Positions 31,078 to 40,774 are shown, counted from the stretch's first letter. The stretch is DNA of 64,000 bases from Chromohalobacter moromii (GCF_023091865.1 NZ_JAHXDI010000004.1:1-64000), one strand, 5' to 3'. The notes: a model not told the origin generated them from the letters alone. A program made the numbers and translations.

Positions 31078-31959
31078 ATGCCAGCCAATGCTACGCAGGC
31101 AGACGACAACGCACTCCACGGTCTGATCGATCTCGAGCGATATCCCATCGACCAACTGGATGGCGAGCGCGGCCGGGCTCTCGTCGACGAGTGTCGTGCC
31201 CAGCTCGGTCAGGACGGTTGTGTGGTACTCAAGGGCTTCGTGCCCGACGAGGCCCTGACACGGCTGGAACGCGAAACCGAGCGACTCTCGCCGGAAGCGC
31301 ATTACAACCAGACCGAAACCAACCCCTACAATAGCGACGGCGACTCCAGCCTGCCGGCCTCGCATCCCAAGAACCGCTTCGGCGACCGTACCAACGGCTT
31401 CGTCGCCGGGGACCGCATCGGCGCCGACACCATCATTCGTCAGGTCTACTCCGATCCCGGTTTCCAGCGCTTCATCGCCAGTGTGGTGGGAATGGAAGAG
31501 ATTCACCAGTACGCCGATCCCCTTGCCGACCTGGTCGTCAACGTGCTGCGCGAGGGCTGCCAGCATCCGTGGCACTACGACACCAACGAATTCATCGTCA
31601 CCATGATGACGCGGCAGTCCCACGGTGGCGGTCGTTTCGAGTACGCGCCGGGCATCCGCAGCCCCGAGGGCGAGAACTTCGACGGGGTGGAAAAGGTCAT
31701 CGACGGCGACCGCTCGCAGATCAAGTCGCTGGATCTCCAGCCGGGCGACTTGCAAGTCTTCTTCGGCCGCTACTCGCTGCACCGCGTGACCCCGGTGGAA
31801 GGTGACCGCGAGCGCCACACCGTGATCTTCGCCTACGCCAAGGAACCGGGCTTCATCGGCCGCCCCGAGCGCGCCAAGCGCATCTTCGGGCGCATGGCGC
31901 CGGTTCACGAGCGTTTGCTGGAAGAGGGCATGCAGCGCAGCGACAGCCTCGCCGACTGA
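31078..31959 (+). CDS. 2OG-Fe(II) oxygenase, BesD/HalD-like clan
   Basis: 293-residue non-heme iron, 2-oxoglutarate-dependent oxygenase. The facial triad is readable: His166-x-Asp168 (PWHYDTNEF) and the distal His235 in GRYSLHRVTP, with 2OG-binding Arg244 or Arg246. Segments GGGRFEYAPGIRS and PGDLQVFFGR resemble oxygenases acting on free amino acids (BesD/HalD/ArpA-like), but the Asp that halogenases replace by Gly is kept, so hydroxylation rather than halogenation is expected. It is not ectoine hydroxylase EctD, whose signature is different. First gene of the operon with the DddP-like and MmsA-like genes; the substrate is unknown. Confidence 0.75.
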   Translation: MPANATQADDNALHGLIDLERYPIDQLDGERGRALVDECRAQLGQDGCVVLKGFVPDEALTRLERETERLSPEAHYNQTETNPYNSDGDSSLPASHPKNRFGDRTNGFVAGDRIGADTIIRQVYSDPGFQRFIASVVGMEEIHQYADPLADLVVNVLREGCQHPWHYDTNEFIVTMMTRQSHGGGRFEYAPGIRSPEGENFDGVEKVIDGDRSQIKSLDLQPGDLQVFFGRYSLHRVTPVEGDRERHTVIFAYAKEPGFIGRPERAKRIFGRMAPVHERLLEEGMQRSDSLAD

Positions 31960-32083
31960 CAATATCGGATCACCGGCCGCCGACCCCGGCCCATGCTCGC
32001 CGTCGCGGAGACACTTCCCGCGACGGCGAGCGTGCCCCATCACGAAGCGCGCCCCATAACGAACAGATACAGAGAGCTTGATC

Positions 32084-33367
32084 ATGAGCATCGTCGACTT
32101 CGAAAACCTGACCGACAACGAACCCGACGCCATCCCGGTCGTGCCCTCCGCCCCCATGGCCAACGGCGACAGCATTCCCACCGCCTTCGATCCGGTACAG
32201 CTGCGCGGCGGGCGCCTCAAGCGTCTGCGTGCGATGATGGCCGAGCAAGGCTATGCCGCGCTGGTCCTGTTCGACCCCTACAACCAGCGCTACGCCACCG
32301 GCTCGCGCAACATGTTCGGCTACTTCCTGCGCAACTCCACGCGCTACATCTACGTGCCGCTCGAAGGCCCGGTGATCCTGTTCGAGTATCCGGGCAGCGC
32401 GCACGTCTCCACCTGGCTGGAGACCATCGACGAAGCGCGCACCTCCAAGGTGGTGTGGTCCGCTGTCAATCAGCGCGACAACATGTCCTCCGACCCGTTT
32501 GGCATCGAGATCGCCGAGCTGATGGAAGAGCACGGCAAGGGCAACAAAAAGATCGGCATGGATCGCTGCACAATGAACCTGGCCCGCTCGCTGGAAGCCC
32601 AGGGGCTGGATGTCTACGACTGCATGCAGGACACCCTGCATTGCCGGCGCATCAAGACGCCCGAGGAAATCGCCTGTCTGGCTCAGTCGATGGCCGGTAG
32701 CGAAGCCGCCGTGGCCGCCGTGGAAGCCGCGATCAAGCCCGGCGTTACCGAGAACGAGCTATTCGCCATCATGTACGGCGACGTCATCCGCCAGGGCGGC
32801 GAGTTCATCGAGACGCGGCTGTTGTCCTCCGGCCCGCGCACCAACCCCTGGTTCAACGAAGCCAGCAACCGGGTGATCCGTCCCGGCGAACTGGTCGCGC
32901 TGGATACCGACACCATCGGCTGCCACGGCTACTACTCCGACTTCTCGCGCACCTTCCATGTCGGCCCCGGCAAACCCACCGCCTATCAGCAGAGCCTCTA
33001 CCGGATGGCCTATGACCAGGTGCACCACAACATGGGCATCCTCAAGCCGGGCATGAGCTACCGCGAGATCGCCGAAAACGCCTGGAAGATTCCCGAGCGC
33101 TTTCTCGACCGTCGCTATCCCTCGATCATCCATGGCGTCGGCATGCACGGTGAGACCCCGCTGGTCGCCCACCACATGGACTTCGACCGCTTCTCCAAGG
33201 ACGGCATCCTCGAGCCCGGCATGGTGGTCTCGGTGGAAAGCTACATCGGCGAGGTCGGCGGCGCCGACGGCGTCAAGCTCGAAGAGGAAGTGCTGGTCAC
33301 CGACACCGGCATCGAAAAACTCTCGCGCTACCCGTTCGATGAAGCCCTGCTCGGCCGGGAATTCTAA
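32084..33367 (+). CDS. M24-family DddP-like protein, catalytic Asp absent
   Basis: 427 residues of the M24 creatinase/aminopeptidase fold, closest by eye to DMSP lyase DddP (shared runs FDPxNxRYATxSxNM, IETRLLxSGPRTNPWF, HGVG, GEVGG and the C-terminal YPFDEALLG). Using a constant offset of 21 residues from Ruegeria lacuscaerulensis DddP as I remember it, the six metal ligands are all present: Asp274, Asp276, Asp286, His350, Glu385, Glu400. Tyr345 is also kept, but the catalytic Asp377 of DddP corresponds to Gly356. It may therefore be a lyase or hydrolase on another substrate. The ATG at 32084 is preferred to a TTG at 32078. Confidence 0.75.
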   Translation: MSIVDFENLTDNEPDAIPVVPSAPMANGDSIPTAFDPVQLRGGRLKRLRAMMAEQGYAALVLFDPYNQRYATGSRNMFGYFLRNSTRYIYVPLEGPVILFEYPGSAHVSTWLETIDEARTSKVVWSAVNQRDNMSSDPFGIEIAELMEEHGKGNKKIGMDRCTMNLARSLEAQGLDVYDCMQDTLHCRRIKTPEEIACLAQSMAGSEAAVAAVEAAIKPGVTENELFAIMYGDVIRQGGEFIETRLLSSGPRTNPWFNEASNRVIRPGELVALDTDTIGCHGYYSDFSRTFHVGPGKPTAYQQSLYRMAYDQVHHNMGILKPGMSYREIAENAWKIPERFLDRRYPSIIHGVGMHGETPLVAHHMDFDRFSKDGILEPGMVVSVESYIGEVGGADGVKLEEEVLVTDTGIEKLSRYPFDEALLGREF

Positions 33368-33495
33368 GAGTTCTTGTTCAAACGCTCGGAATGAACGATG
33401 GGCGCCGGGTAAGCCCATCCCGTTCATCGGTTGTGAATGGAGCTCCAGGTTCGCGCCCCTTACATGGCGCCCATATTCGATAGAAAAGAGATGTT

Positions 33496-34983
<1,488 letters not shown>

Positions 34984-35418
34984 ACCATCCGCACGGCTGA
35001 ACCCCATGCCCGCGCCGCTCACACGGCGCGGGCTTTTTGTGTCTACGCCTTTCGTGTAGCGCTATGTTAATCGACGTTAAATTAAGCTAGGTTCAGTATT
35101 GTTTGGTATTGCCGATAAAACCTGATGAACCGGGTGGTGGAGCGTTCAGTGCTTTGCTTGGCGGTAGCGTGGCCGAAATGGTAGCGGGGCAGGGGATCAT
35201 GTTGGTCCCAAGGTGATAGAGCCGGCAAAGGCAGCAGGGGCGCGGGTTCATCGCGCCGAACTTTTCTTAGTGTATTGTAAAATCAGAAGCTTAAGAGTGC
35301 ACAGACTGGCTCGACAAGATTTTTTAACGCGCCTGATCGTTCAAGTGGTAAAACGAGCGCGCGGTCTAATAGCTGTTAGTGCTTAAACCAGTAGGCACCG
35401 ATACGACAGGAAGAAATA
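34984..35418 (+). other. Intergenic region at the left edge of the accessory island
   Basis: 435 bases without a gene. It contains the mmsA terminator and the flank part of DR1. Near the end is a weak attC-like element (TTTTAAC at 35322-35328, GTTAGTG at 35375-35381, with an inner TCGTT/AACGA stem) just before the first cassette gene. No integrase gene or attI-like site was found. Confidence 0.5.
35008..35038 (+). terminator. Rho-independent terminator of the oxygenase-mmsA operon
   Basis: Ten-bp perfect stem GCCCGCGCCG / CGGCGCGGGC, 6-base loop, then T5, 25 bases after the mmsA stop codon. Confidence 0.9.
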
Positions 35419-36072
35419 ATGGGCTTAGACGACATAGCTACGATCCTCAGCGGCTTCTCCACAGTTGTAATCGCTATTCTTACCGTATTTCTATGGCGCG
35501 AGAACCGGTTGCTGAGGAAGGCAGGCTCAGAGCCGAATTTAGTTGCGTATTTTGAGCCACACCCAGATGGAACAGGTGGCTTGAACATTTCGATCGCAAA
35601 TGTGGGTACGGGCCCGGCAAGAAATGTTTGCTTTCAATTCTTGGGAGAGTCTGAGCAATTTACCCGCTATAACTTAATCCTAGATTGCGCCACAAAAAGA
35701 GGCCCTATAACTCTAATTCCCCAAGGAGAGAAAATTTCGATATTGTTTGCTATCGGTTTCCAACTCTTTAAGCCTAAAGATTCAGACTCCAACGAGCCTA
35801 TGCCCCCTTTTAGTGTTCGCTTAGAGTGGACTAGCTTGAATGGAGCGAATGCAAAATGTGAAGACTATCTGTTGGATGTTAAGCCGTATGCTGGTCTGCC
35901 GGGGCTAATCAACAAACCTTATTTACTGAAGATCGTGGATTCCATAGACGGTTTAGGAAAAAGCGTAGGCAACCTCAATCAAGATGTGAGGAATTTATCA
36001 AACCTGATCGAGGCTAACTCTTTAGAAGATTCAGTAATGCAGAAAGTTAAGGGCAACAATGAGGCTACTTGA
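35419..36072 (+). CDS. Cassette gene: membrane-anchored hypothetical
   Basis: 217 residues. An N-terminal membrane helix (about 8-27, ILSGFSTVVIAILTVFLW) is followed by a soluble beta-rich domain containing LNISIANVGTGPARNVCF, a pattern common in small anchored proteins of unknown function. Base composition is clearly richer in A+T than mmsA. It is followed by an attC-like site (36142-36201), so it is the first recognisable cassette of the array. Family unknown. Confidence 0.72.
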   Translation: MGLDDIATILSGFSTVVIAILTVFLWRENRLLRKAGSEPNLVAYFEPHPDGTGGLNISIANVGTGPARNVCFQFLGESEQFTRYNLILDCATKRGPITLIPQGEKISILFAIGFQLFKPKDSDSNEPMPPFSVRLEWTSLNGANAKCEDYLLDVKPYAGLPGLINKPYLLKIVDSIDGLGKSVGNLNQDVRNLSNLIEANSLEDSVMQKVKGNNEAT

Positions 36073-36141
36073 AATAACTGGCTACGTCAGCCCTGTTTGC
36101 GTAATCGATATTCGATGAATCCGGCTGCCCAGTATAAACTG

Positions 36142-36201
36142 CGCTAACAACTCAAAGCACTCGGATGCAGCAAAGCTGAACCGGTGTTTGAAGCTTTAGG
36201 A
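36142..36201 (+). other. attC-like recombination site 1
   Basis: About 60 bases. R''-like CGCTAAC (36142-36148) and R'-like TTTAGGA (36195-36201). Between them CAAA-g-CAC-t-CGG pairs with CCGGTGTTTG, leaving single bulged G and T bases as in attC stems, and an apical CAGC-AAA-GCTG hairpin. R' deviates by one base from GTTRRRY. Confidence 0.6.
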
Positions 36202-36214
36202 GTAGTTCAGGCCA

Positions 36215-36886
36215 ATGGAACCAATTGAGCAATTCCAAATTAATATCGACGCGGCGAGAAAGTATCTGGACATGTACCGCGAACTCCGGAGACTGAAGAG
36301 CTTAGGTGCTAGGGGCGCATTAGATGCGAATAACAAGTATCTTCTGTGGCTACCTCGTGCATCTATTGTTAGCTCCATGAGTTCACTTGACGCGTATGTC
36401 CATCAAGTGCTGTACAGATACATACCGCAGTTTTTGAAGCACGCGGATAGCATCCCAGACAGGCTAAGTGAAATGGTTGTTCGAGTCGCGCCAATAAAGA
36501 ACGCGTCGCATGTTGGGGGAGCAATCCAGTATATGCGGTCTCCGACTGGAACGGATCGACTAGCAGATGCGATTCGTGAGAATGTTCTCGGTTTTCAGGC
36601 GTACCAGGCACCGGATAAAGTTGTTGAAGCCTATAGAGTTATCGGTGTTCCAGACGTTATTCAGGAGGTCGCGGATAGATGGCGAGGCCCTAATACCGAA
36701 AGAAACCATATTGCCAGCCGCTTGGAACGATATTCCAAAAGACGTAACCAAATCGCTCATGAGGGCGATCTAGACAACAATCATGAGCCCCGTGAAATAA
36801 GTCCAGATTTCGGGGCGACTTGCGCGGATTTCATAGAAAATGTAGTGACGCGCATGGATCAAATTGAAATCAATCCTAACCAGTAG
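36215..36886 (+). CDS. Cassette gene: HEPN-domain protein
   Basis: 223-residue, mostly helical protein. The C-terminal part has the HEPN nuclease motif R-x4-H as RRNQIAHEGDLD (Arg177, His182), and an N-terminal helix carries SSLDAYVHQVLYRY, the pattern of HEPN proteins in toxin and anti-phage systems. HEPN domains often cleave RNA; activity here is inferred. The gene starts 14 bases after attC 1, and its stop codon lies within attC 2, a common feature of integron cassettes. No partner gene in the same cassette. Confidence 0.75.
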   Translation: MEPIEQFQINIDAARKYLDMYRELRRLKSLGARGALDANNKYLLWLPRASIVSSMSSLDAYVHQVLYRYIPQFLKHADSIPDRLSEMVVRVAPIKNASHVGGAIQYMRSPTGTDRLADAIRENVLGFQAYQAPDKVVEAYRVIGVPDVIQEVADRWRGPNTERNHIASRLERYSKRRNQIAHEGDLDNNHEPREISPDFGATCADFIENVVTRMDQIEINPNQ

Positions 36887-36934
36887 GTCAAACGGACGCT
36901 GGTTACCTCGCGACGCTTACCTTTCGCGTTAGGC
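36874..36934 (+). other. attC-like recombination site 2
   Basis: 61 bases with R'' TCCTAAC (36874-36880) and a perfect R' GTTAGGC (36928-36934); CCTAAC pairs exactly with GTTAGG. The inner arms GGTCAAACGGACGC and GCGACGCTTACC pair imperfectly with bulges. It includes the stop codon of the HEPN gene. Confidence 0.75.
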
Positions 36935-36939
36935 ATACA

Positions 36940-38298
36940 GTGAGCATTATGAAGACTCTTAGGATTACCAATAGTCAGGAGCTTGAGGACTTTATTAGAG
37001 GCTCTGAGGAAAGTTGGCTATTTCGGGGGCAAACACGTCACTACACCGATGACAGAGGTGAAGTGAGCATTCCGACTTCGTTCCAGCGACATGGCTGTAT
37101 TCCGCCTGTCATGTTTGCTTGGACGCATTACTCAAGAGCTCTCATTAGAGCATTTTCAGGTATGAATTACCATGAAATAGATTTAGGAACCTCGCAGGCG
37201 ATATTGCAGCATTATGGTTGGCGCTCCTTCTTCGTGGATCTCACTAAATCCTTCAGTGTGGCTGGATGGTTTGCCACCAACCGATACTCTGAGTCAAAAG
37301 GAATTGAGATGTGCGAAAATTTCGAGGAAGAGCCTGTATGGCTCGTTGTGAGGAATGCTTCATATGAAGAGGTGGCGGAACCAGGCAACGTCTATGTCAT
37401 AGATCGAGCGCGCCTGGAAAGTCATGAGCTTTCTATGCATGATCTTACCGAATTCGAAATTCAAGAAGGCACACTACGATTCGATTCTCAAAAGGCATGT
37501 CTCGTAGAAGGGGAAAATGGCAAGCTGCCCCCTGATGCTGTTATTTATCATCTAGTCATTGAGCACAATGTACTCGTTGAATATTGCTCCCAATCTGGGA
37601 TAAGCAACGTCGAAGATGTTTTTCCAAAGCGGAAGCACGACTTTTTGCTCCAAGCTCTATTAGATATCCCTTGGGAATTGATTATGACTGAAGAACAGTT
37701 TCCTATCCCGGCGTATCGAAGAGGCTTAGAGTTGCCCGAGTACGATCACAAGTTTGTTAAACACTTAGGGTCATATCCGGCCTTATTTTCTGGGTTTTGG
37801 GTTGCAGAGAATCGCGGAGAAAAGACCTCTCCATTTTTTGAGTTGCCTTTTTTCCGACTGCCAAAATTCGCATACTTTGCTAACACCAACGATGATTTTG
37901 AAATTGATCATGTGACTGCGCTGGTCAATAGATATGGGAAGTTCGTTGTTGAGCTAGATGGGCTGATTAATGTGCCAGAAGTGGCTGTTGATTCCGAGTT
38001 TGAGAAAGGGATCTATGTTGAGAGACTGAGTGATGGAAATGTTGCAGTTTCCGGGTTAGTGGTTCATCACCCTGGACATGTGGTAAGGGGAGTTGGTGTT
38101 AATACGGGGTGGGTCTACAAGCTAGGTCAAGATGGATGGTTAAAGCAAGATCATCCAGAACAATGTCCTTGCAATAATGACCTTCGCCATATACTTCAGT
38201 TTTCTATTCTGAGGCATCTAAATGAAGCTATTAAACATGAGAAAATGAGCCAGAGAAGCGCTTTGGATTTTGTACATCATGAAGTGGAGTATGCCTAA
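36940..38298 (+). CDS. Cassette gene: FRG-domain protein
   Basis: 452 residues. The N-terminus carries an FRG domain named after its motif Phe-Arg-Gly (WLFRGQTRHY, residues 28-30) followed by the typical ALIRAFSG and QHYGWRSFFVDLTKSFSVAGWFAT (in pieces, about 80-130). FRG proteins are widespread in mobile elements and some defence islands, with no settled biochemical function. The remaining C-terminal ~250 residues are unrecognised. GTG at 36940 or ATG at 36949 could start it. The gene is bracketed by attC 2 and attC 3. Confidence 0.78.
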   Translation: MSIMKTLRITNSQELEDFIRGSEESWLFRGQTRHYTDDRGEVSIPTSFQRHGCIPPVMFAWTHYSRALIRAFSGMNYHEIDLGTSQAILQHYGWRSFFVDLTKSFSVAGWFATNRYSESKGIEMCENFEEEPVWLVVRNASYEEVAEPGNVYVIDRARLESHELSMHDLTEFEIQEGTLRFDSQKACLVEGENGKLPPDAVIYHLVIEHNVLVEYCSQSGISNVEDVFPKRKHDFLLQALLDIPWELIMTEEQFPIPAYRRGLELPEYDHKFVKHLGSYPALFSGFWVAENRGEKTSPFFELPFFRLPKFAYFANTNDDFEIDHVTALVNRYGKFVVELDGLINVPEVAVDSEFEKGIYVERLSDGNVAVSGLVVHHPGHVVRGVGVNTGWVYKLGQDGWLKQDHPEQCPCNNDLRHILQFSILRHLNEAIKHEKMSQRSALDFVHHEVEYA

Positions 38299-38352
38299 CA
38301 AATCGCGTAACGCGGACGCACTGAAGTGCGCCGGTTCGCTCTGGCGTTATGT
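38293..38352 (+). other. attC-like recombination site 3
   Basis: 60 bases with R'' GCCTAAC (38293-38299, overlapping the FRG stop codon) and R' GTTATGT (38346-38352). The stem is textbook: CGG-a-CGCAC pairs with GTGCG-CCG around a TGAA loop, leaving one bulged A. Confidence 0.85.
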
Positions 38353-38374
38353 GTGTGGGGAAGAATGACATAAA

Positions 38375-38851
38375 TTGTCTTGGTCTTGTTTCGTCGACAT
38401 CGTTAATGTCGTATCGCAAGTTGCGATGACATTGATCGCTGGGTTTGGTGCCTGGGTCGCTTACCAAACGCTACTGCGTATTCCTGTCCAAGAACCGGAG
38501 CCCGAAGCACCAGAAGCTCCTGATGTAGAGGAGCTCGCCCCGAGAAGCGTCAAAGTCTTTGAGACATCAAACCAAAAGACATGGTTGAAGGTTACGGATG
38601 TGGGCCTTGAATGCTACCTGGAAGACGACAGGGGAAGTAAGCGTAAGGATCTCCAGTGGCGGTTCTCGAAAGATCAAGCAAGAGAAATTCTCTCTGCTCG
38701 TGACTTTAGAGTTTATCCAGGCTACAGGCTGTATAGTGGTGTATTTGTAATTGGCCCGCGTAGAAACTGGCTTTATTCGAAAAGACTGTACCCAGAGCCG
38801 TCATTGCTCGAATCCGAAATCGAGAGGTTGCTGGGGGATGCAAGCACATAA
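38375..38851 (+). CDS. Cassette gene: anchored hypothetical
   Basis: 158 residues with one N-terminal membrane helix (about 7-28), a Pro/Glu-rich linker (PVQEPEPEAPEAPDVEE) and a small soluble C-terminal domain. Probable TTG start at 38375 behind GGAAGA, 22 bases after attC 3; its stop overlaps attC 4. No family recognised. Gene length and position fit an integron cassette. Confidence 0.6.
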   Translation: MSWSCFVDIVNVVSQVAMTLIAGFGAWVAYQTLLRIPVQEPEPEAPEAPDVEELAPRSVKVFETSNQKTWLKVTDVGLECYLEDDRGSKRKDLQWRFSKDQAREILSARDFRVYPGYRLYSGVFVIGPRRNWLYSKRLYPEPSLLESEIERLLGDAST

Positions 38852-38916
38852 CAAATTGCAGCACAAGGATAAATTACTCGCTGCGCTCCCAATTTTCCGG
38901 TGAGCAAAGCTTTATG
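38847..38916 (+). other. attC-like recombination site 4
   Basis: About 70 bases from CATAAC to TTTATG. GGA-t-AAATT (38867-38875 region) pairs with AATTTTCC leaving one bulged T. The R boxes are each one base off consensus. Confidence 0.6.
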
Positions 38917-38942
38917 ACTTTAAGTAGGGGGCGTAGCAAATC

Positions 38943-39305
38943 ATGGAAACAGAAAGTGTAAGTGTCTTGGAGCTCACTCTATTTAAGCATAGTGAAGAAT
39001 CCTTCCTGCGTGCATTAGACGAAGCTGGCATTGCTCATAGTCGGACTGTAACGTTTTCTACGGCCCCGCAAGCCTCTGGGTTCAAAGAAGTAATTAGCGC
39101 TGTTTCTGACGCCATGCCTTGGAATGCAATCGCCAAGGTGATAATTGCTTGGATCGAAGCCAGAAACAGTAGGGAAGTTATAATCACTACCGAAGATAAA
39201 AAAATATTTCACGCAAAAGGATACTCGGCGGCAGAGATCAAAGAACTTCTTCCGCAGTCTTGTAGCGTAATGGTGATAGATGCCAAGCCTGATGAAGAGT
39301 CATAA
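38943..39305 (+). CDS. Small EACC1-like protein paired with TIR gene
   Basis: 120 residues. After a beta-rich N-terminal part comes PWNAIAKVIIAWIEARNSREVIITTEDKK (residues 59-87, given in pieces: AKVIIAWIEAR then EVIITTEDKK) and GYSAAEIKELL. The order of a helix ending in W-I-x-x-R, two strands and a short helix resembles the effector-associated constant component EACC1 of conflict systems as I remember it. No complete attC lies between this gene and the TIR gene 176 bases downstream, so both appear to share one cassette. Function unproven. Confidence 0.65.
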   Translation: METESVSVLELTLFKHSEESFLRALDEAGIAHSRTVTFSTAPQASGFKEVISAVSDAMPWNAIAKVIIAWIEARNSREVIITTEDKKIFHAKGYSAAEIKELLPQSCSVMVIDAKPDEES

Positions 39306-39481
39306 CAATCGCAGGCACGGCGACGACTTTTTCGTTGCGACTTCGCCTTCACTACAAAGCCGCGCATACTGCGGGCTTTAGCGGCTCGAGGTGGCGAGTT
39401 TTGCGGAGGGACGTTTGAGTCGTCGAAAGTAGACGATGGACCCTAAAGCTAGGGTGAACACGTTTCGATAGGGAGGTAGGC

Positions 39482-40249
39482 ATGGCGCGTTTCAATCCAA
39501 ACCAGATAAATCAGAAGATACGCCAAGCGCAACGCCAGGCCGAGCAGAAAGCCAAGCAGCAAGCGCGCCAGGCGGAGCAGAAGTTACAGCGCGAAGTCGA
39601 CAAGGTGAACCGCGAGAATAAAAGGAAGGTGGACGCTCACAATCGCCGAGTCGAAGCTCACAACAGAAAAGTAGTCTCTGACTACAATGCCGGGGTGCGA
39701 AAACGTAATACCCACAATAAAAAGGTCATTGCCGAGCTTAATCGTCAGCTTCGGTCTAGCCCCACCGGCGTCCGATATACTGAACCTGAACAGCAGCTGG
39801 CCGACCGCGTGCATACTGCGGTCGGTCAGCTCGACCCCAGAGAGTATGACACTTTCCTGAGCTACGCTCGAATCGATGGAGGGGAAGTCGCATCCGCGCT
39901 TCGGGACGCCCTCGAAGAACTCGGAGTTGCAGTGTGGTTCGACGAAGTAGCAATCGTCCCTGGGCGCAGTCAGTCGCTGCAGATGGACGCAGGTCTGCAG
40001 AAGGCTCGGTCGGGCATTGCACTACTCACGCCAGCCTATCTCACCGGTCGGTTTTGGACCGAAAGGGAGCTTGGTGCCTTATTAAGCAAGAATATCTTGA
40101 TCCCTGTCCTTCACAACGCCACGTTCGAGGATGTTAAGAAATACAGTGGAATCCTGCCCGACCTCGCTGGATTTACAACGGAGTACAACTCAGTTGAGGA
40201 CATCGCCAAAAAGATCGCGGCGGCGGTAATTCCGGAGGAGGAAGAGTGA
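39482..40249 (+). CDS. Cassette gene: TIR-domain protein
   Basis: 255 residues. Residues 1-90 form a long, very basic coiled coil (repeated QAEQKAKQQ-type text). The TIR domain covers about 121-250: YDTFLSYARIDG, GVAVWFDEVAIVPG and FWTERELGAL. In the last, Trp192-x3-Glu196 matches the position of the catalytic Glu of TIR NADases, so NAD+ cleavage on activation is plausible. Prokaryotic TIR proteins commonly serve in anti-phage abortive infection. A GGGAGG site precedes the ATG. It is followed by attC 5 and shares a cassette with the EACC1-like gene. Confidence 0.85.
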   Translation: MARFNPNQINQKIRQAQRQAEQKAKQQARQAEQKLQREVDKVNRENKRKVDAHNRRVEAHNRKVVSDYNAGVRKRNTHNKKVIAELNRQLRSSPTGVRYTEPEQQLADRVHTAVGQLDPREYDTFLSYARIDGGEVASALRDALEELGVAVWFDEVAIVPGRSQSLQMDAGLQKARSGIALLTPAYLTGRFWTERELGALLSKNILIPVLHNATFEDVKKYSGILPDLAGFTTEYNSVEDIAKKIAAAVIPEEEE

Positions 40250-40287
40250 GTAGTCCTCCGTTGCTGCAGGCTCAGGCGCTGACGGCT

Positions 40288-40339
40288 CGCTAACACGGCA
40301 CTCAACCGGACGCTCGTACCTCGCGCCGGTTAGTTATGC
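40288..40339 (+). other. attC-like recombination site 5
   Basis: 52 bases with R'' CGCTAAC (40288-40294) and R' GTTATGC (40333-40339). AACCGG-a-CGC pairs with GCG-CCGGTT, leaving one bulged A, as at site 3. Confidence 0.82.
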
Positions 40340-40378
40340 GTTGAGCATCGAGCACTGATCAAACCAAGCGGGTGAACT

Positions 40379-40768
40379 GTGACTGAAGGCACCGCCGTTA
40401 CGAGGCTGCTTCCGAACATTTGCACTGACAAAATGGAAGAGACTCGCGACTTTTACAAAGAGTTGCTGGGTTTTGTCGTTGGATTCGAGCATCAGGGCTG
40501 GTACATCCAGATGGCGTCGCCCGAAAAGCCGGAACTGCAAATCGGTATCATGCGCCTCGACCATGAGTTTACCCCCCGGCCTTTCCAGCACCTTGCACAG
40601 GGCGTCATCATCTCGGTGCAGGTAGAAGATGTTGAGTCGAAATACGCTGCAGTGAAGGCCCGTGGTTTCGAATTGGCACACGAGCTATGCTATGAGGAAT
40701 TCGGGATGAGGCGGTTTATGATAGCGGACCCGAACGGGCTACTTGTCAACATGTTCTCGTTTCCATGA
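40379..40768 (+). CDS. Cassette gene: VOC-family (glyoxalase-like) protein
   Basis: 129-residue vicinal-oxygen-chelate protein with the beta-alpha-beta-beta-beta module: LLPNICTDKMEETRDFYKELLGF at the start and FMIADPNGLLVNMF at the end. Such single-domain VOC proteins may be dioxygenases, isomerases or drug-binding resistance proteins; the substrate is not readable. GTG start 40 bases behind attC 5, and its end lies just before attC 6. Cassette-borne VOC genes are common in integrons. Confidence 0.8.
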   Translation: MTEGTAVTRLLPNICTDKMEETRDFYKELLGFVVGFEHQGWYIQMASPEKPELQIGIMRLDHEFTPRPFQHLAQGVIISVQVEDVESKYAAVKARGFELAHELCYEEFGMRRFMIADPNGLLVNMFSFP

Positions 40769-40774
40769 GCGCGC

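Noticed and set aside
30988-32220. 410-codon open frame on the minus strand opposite the oxygenase and DddP-like genes
   Set aside because: Antisense to two clear genes. Its composition reflects high-GC complementary codons, and no family motif is visible.
31078-33367. Ectoine hydroxylase EctD plus ectoine hydrolase DoeA
   Set aside because: The oxygenase lacks the EctD signature and the M24 protein aligns with DddP rather than DoeA; no doeB, doeC or ectABC neighbours.
39300-39377. TCATAAC followed by a hairpin AAAGCC-g-CGC/GCG-GGCTTT, considered as another attC between the EACC1-like and TIR genes
   Set aside because: No R' box (GTTRRRY) at a suitable distance and the hairpin is not placed between R boxes; a degraded site cannot be excluded.
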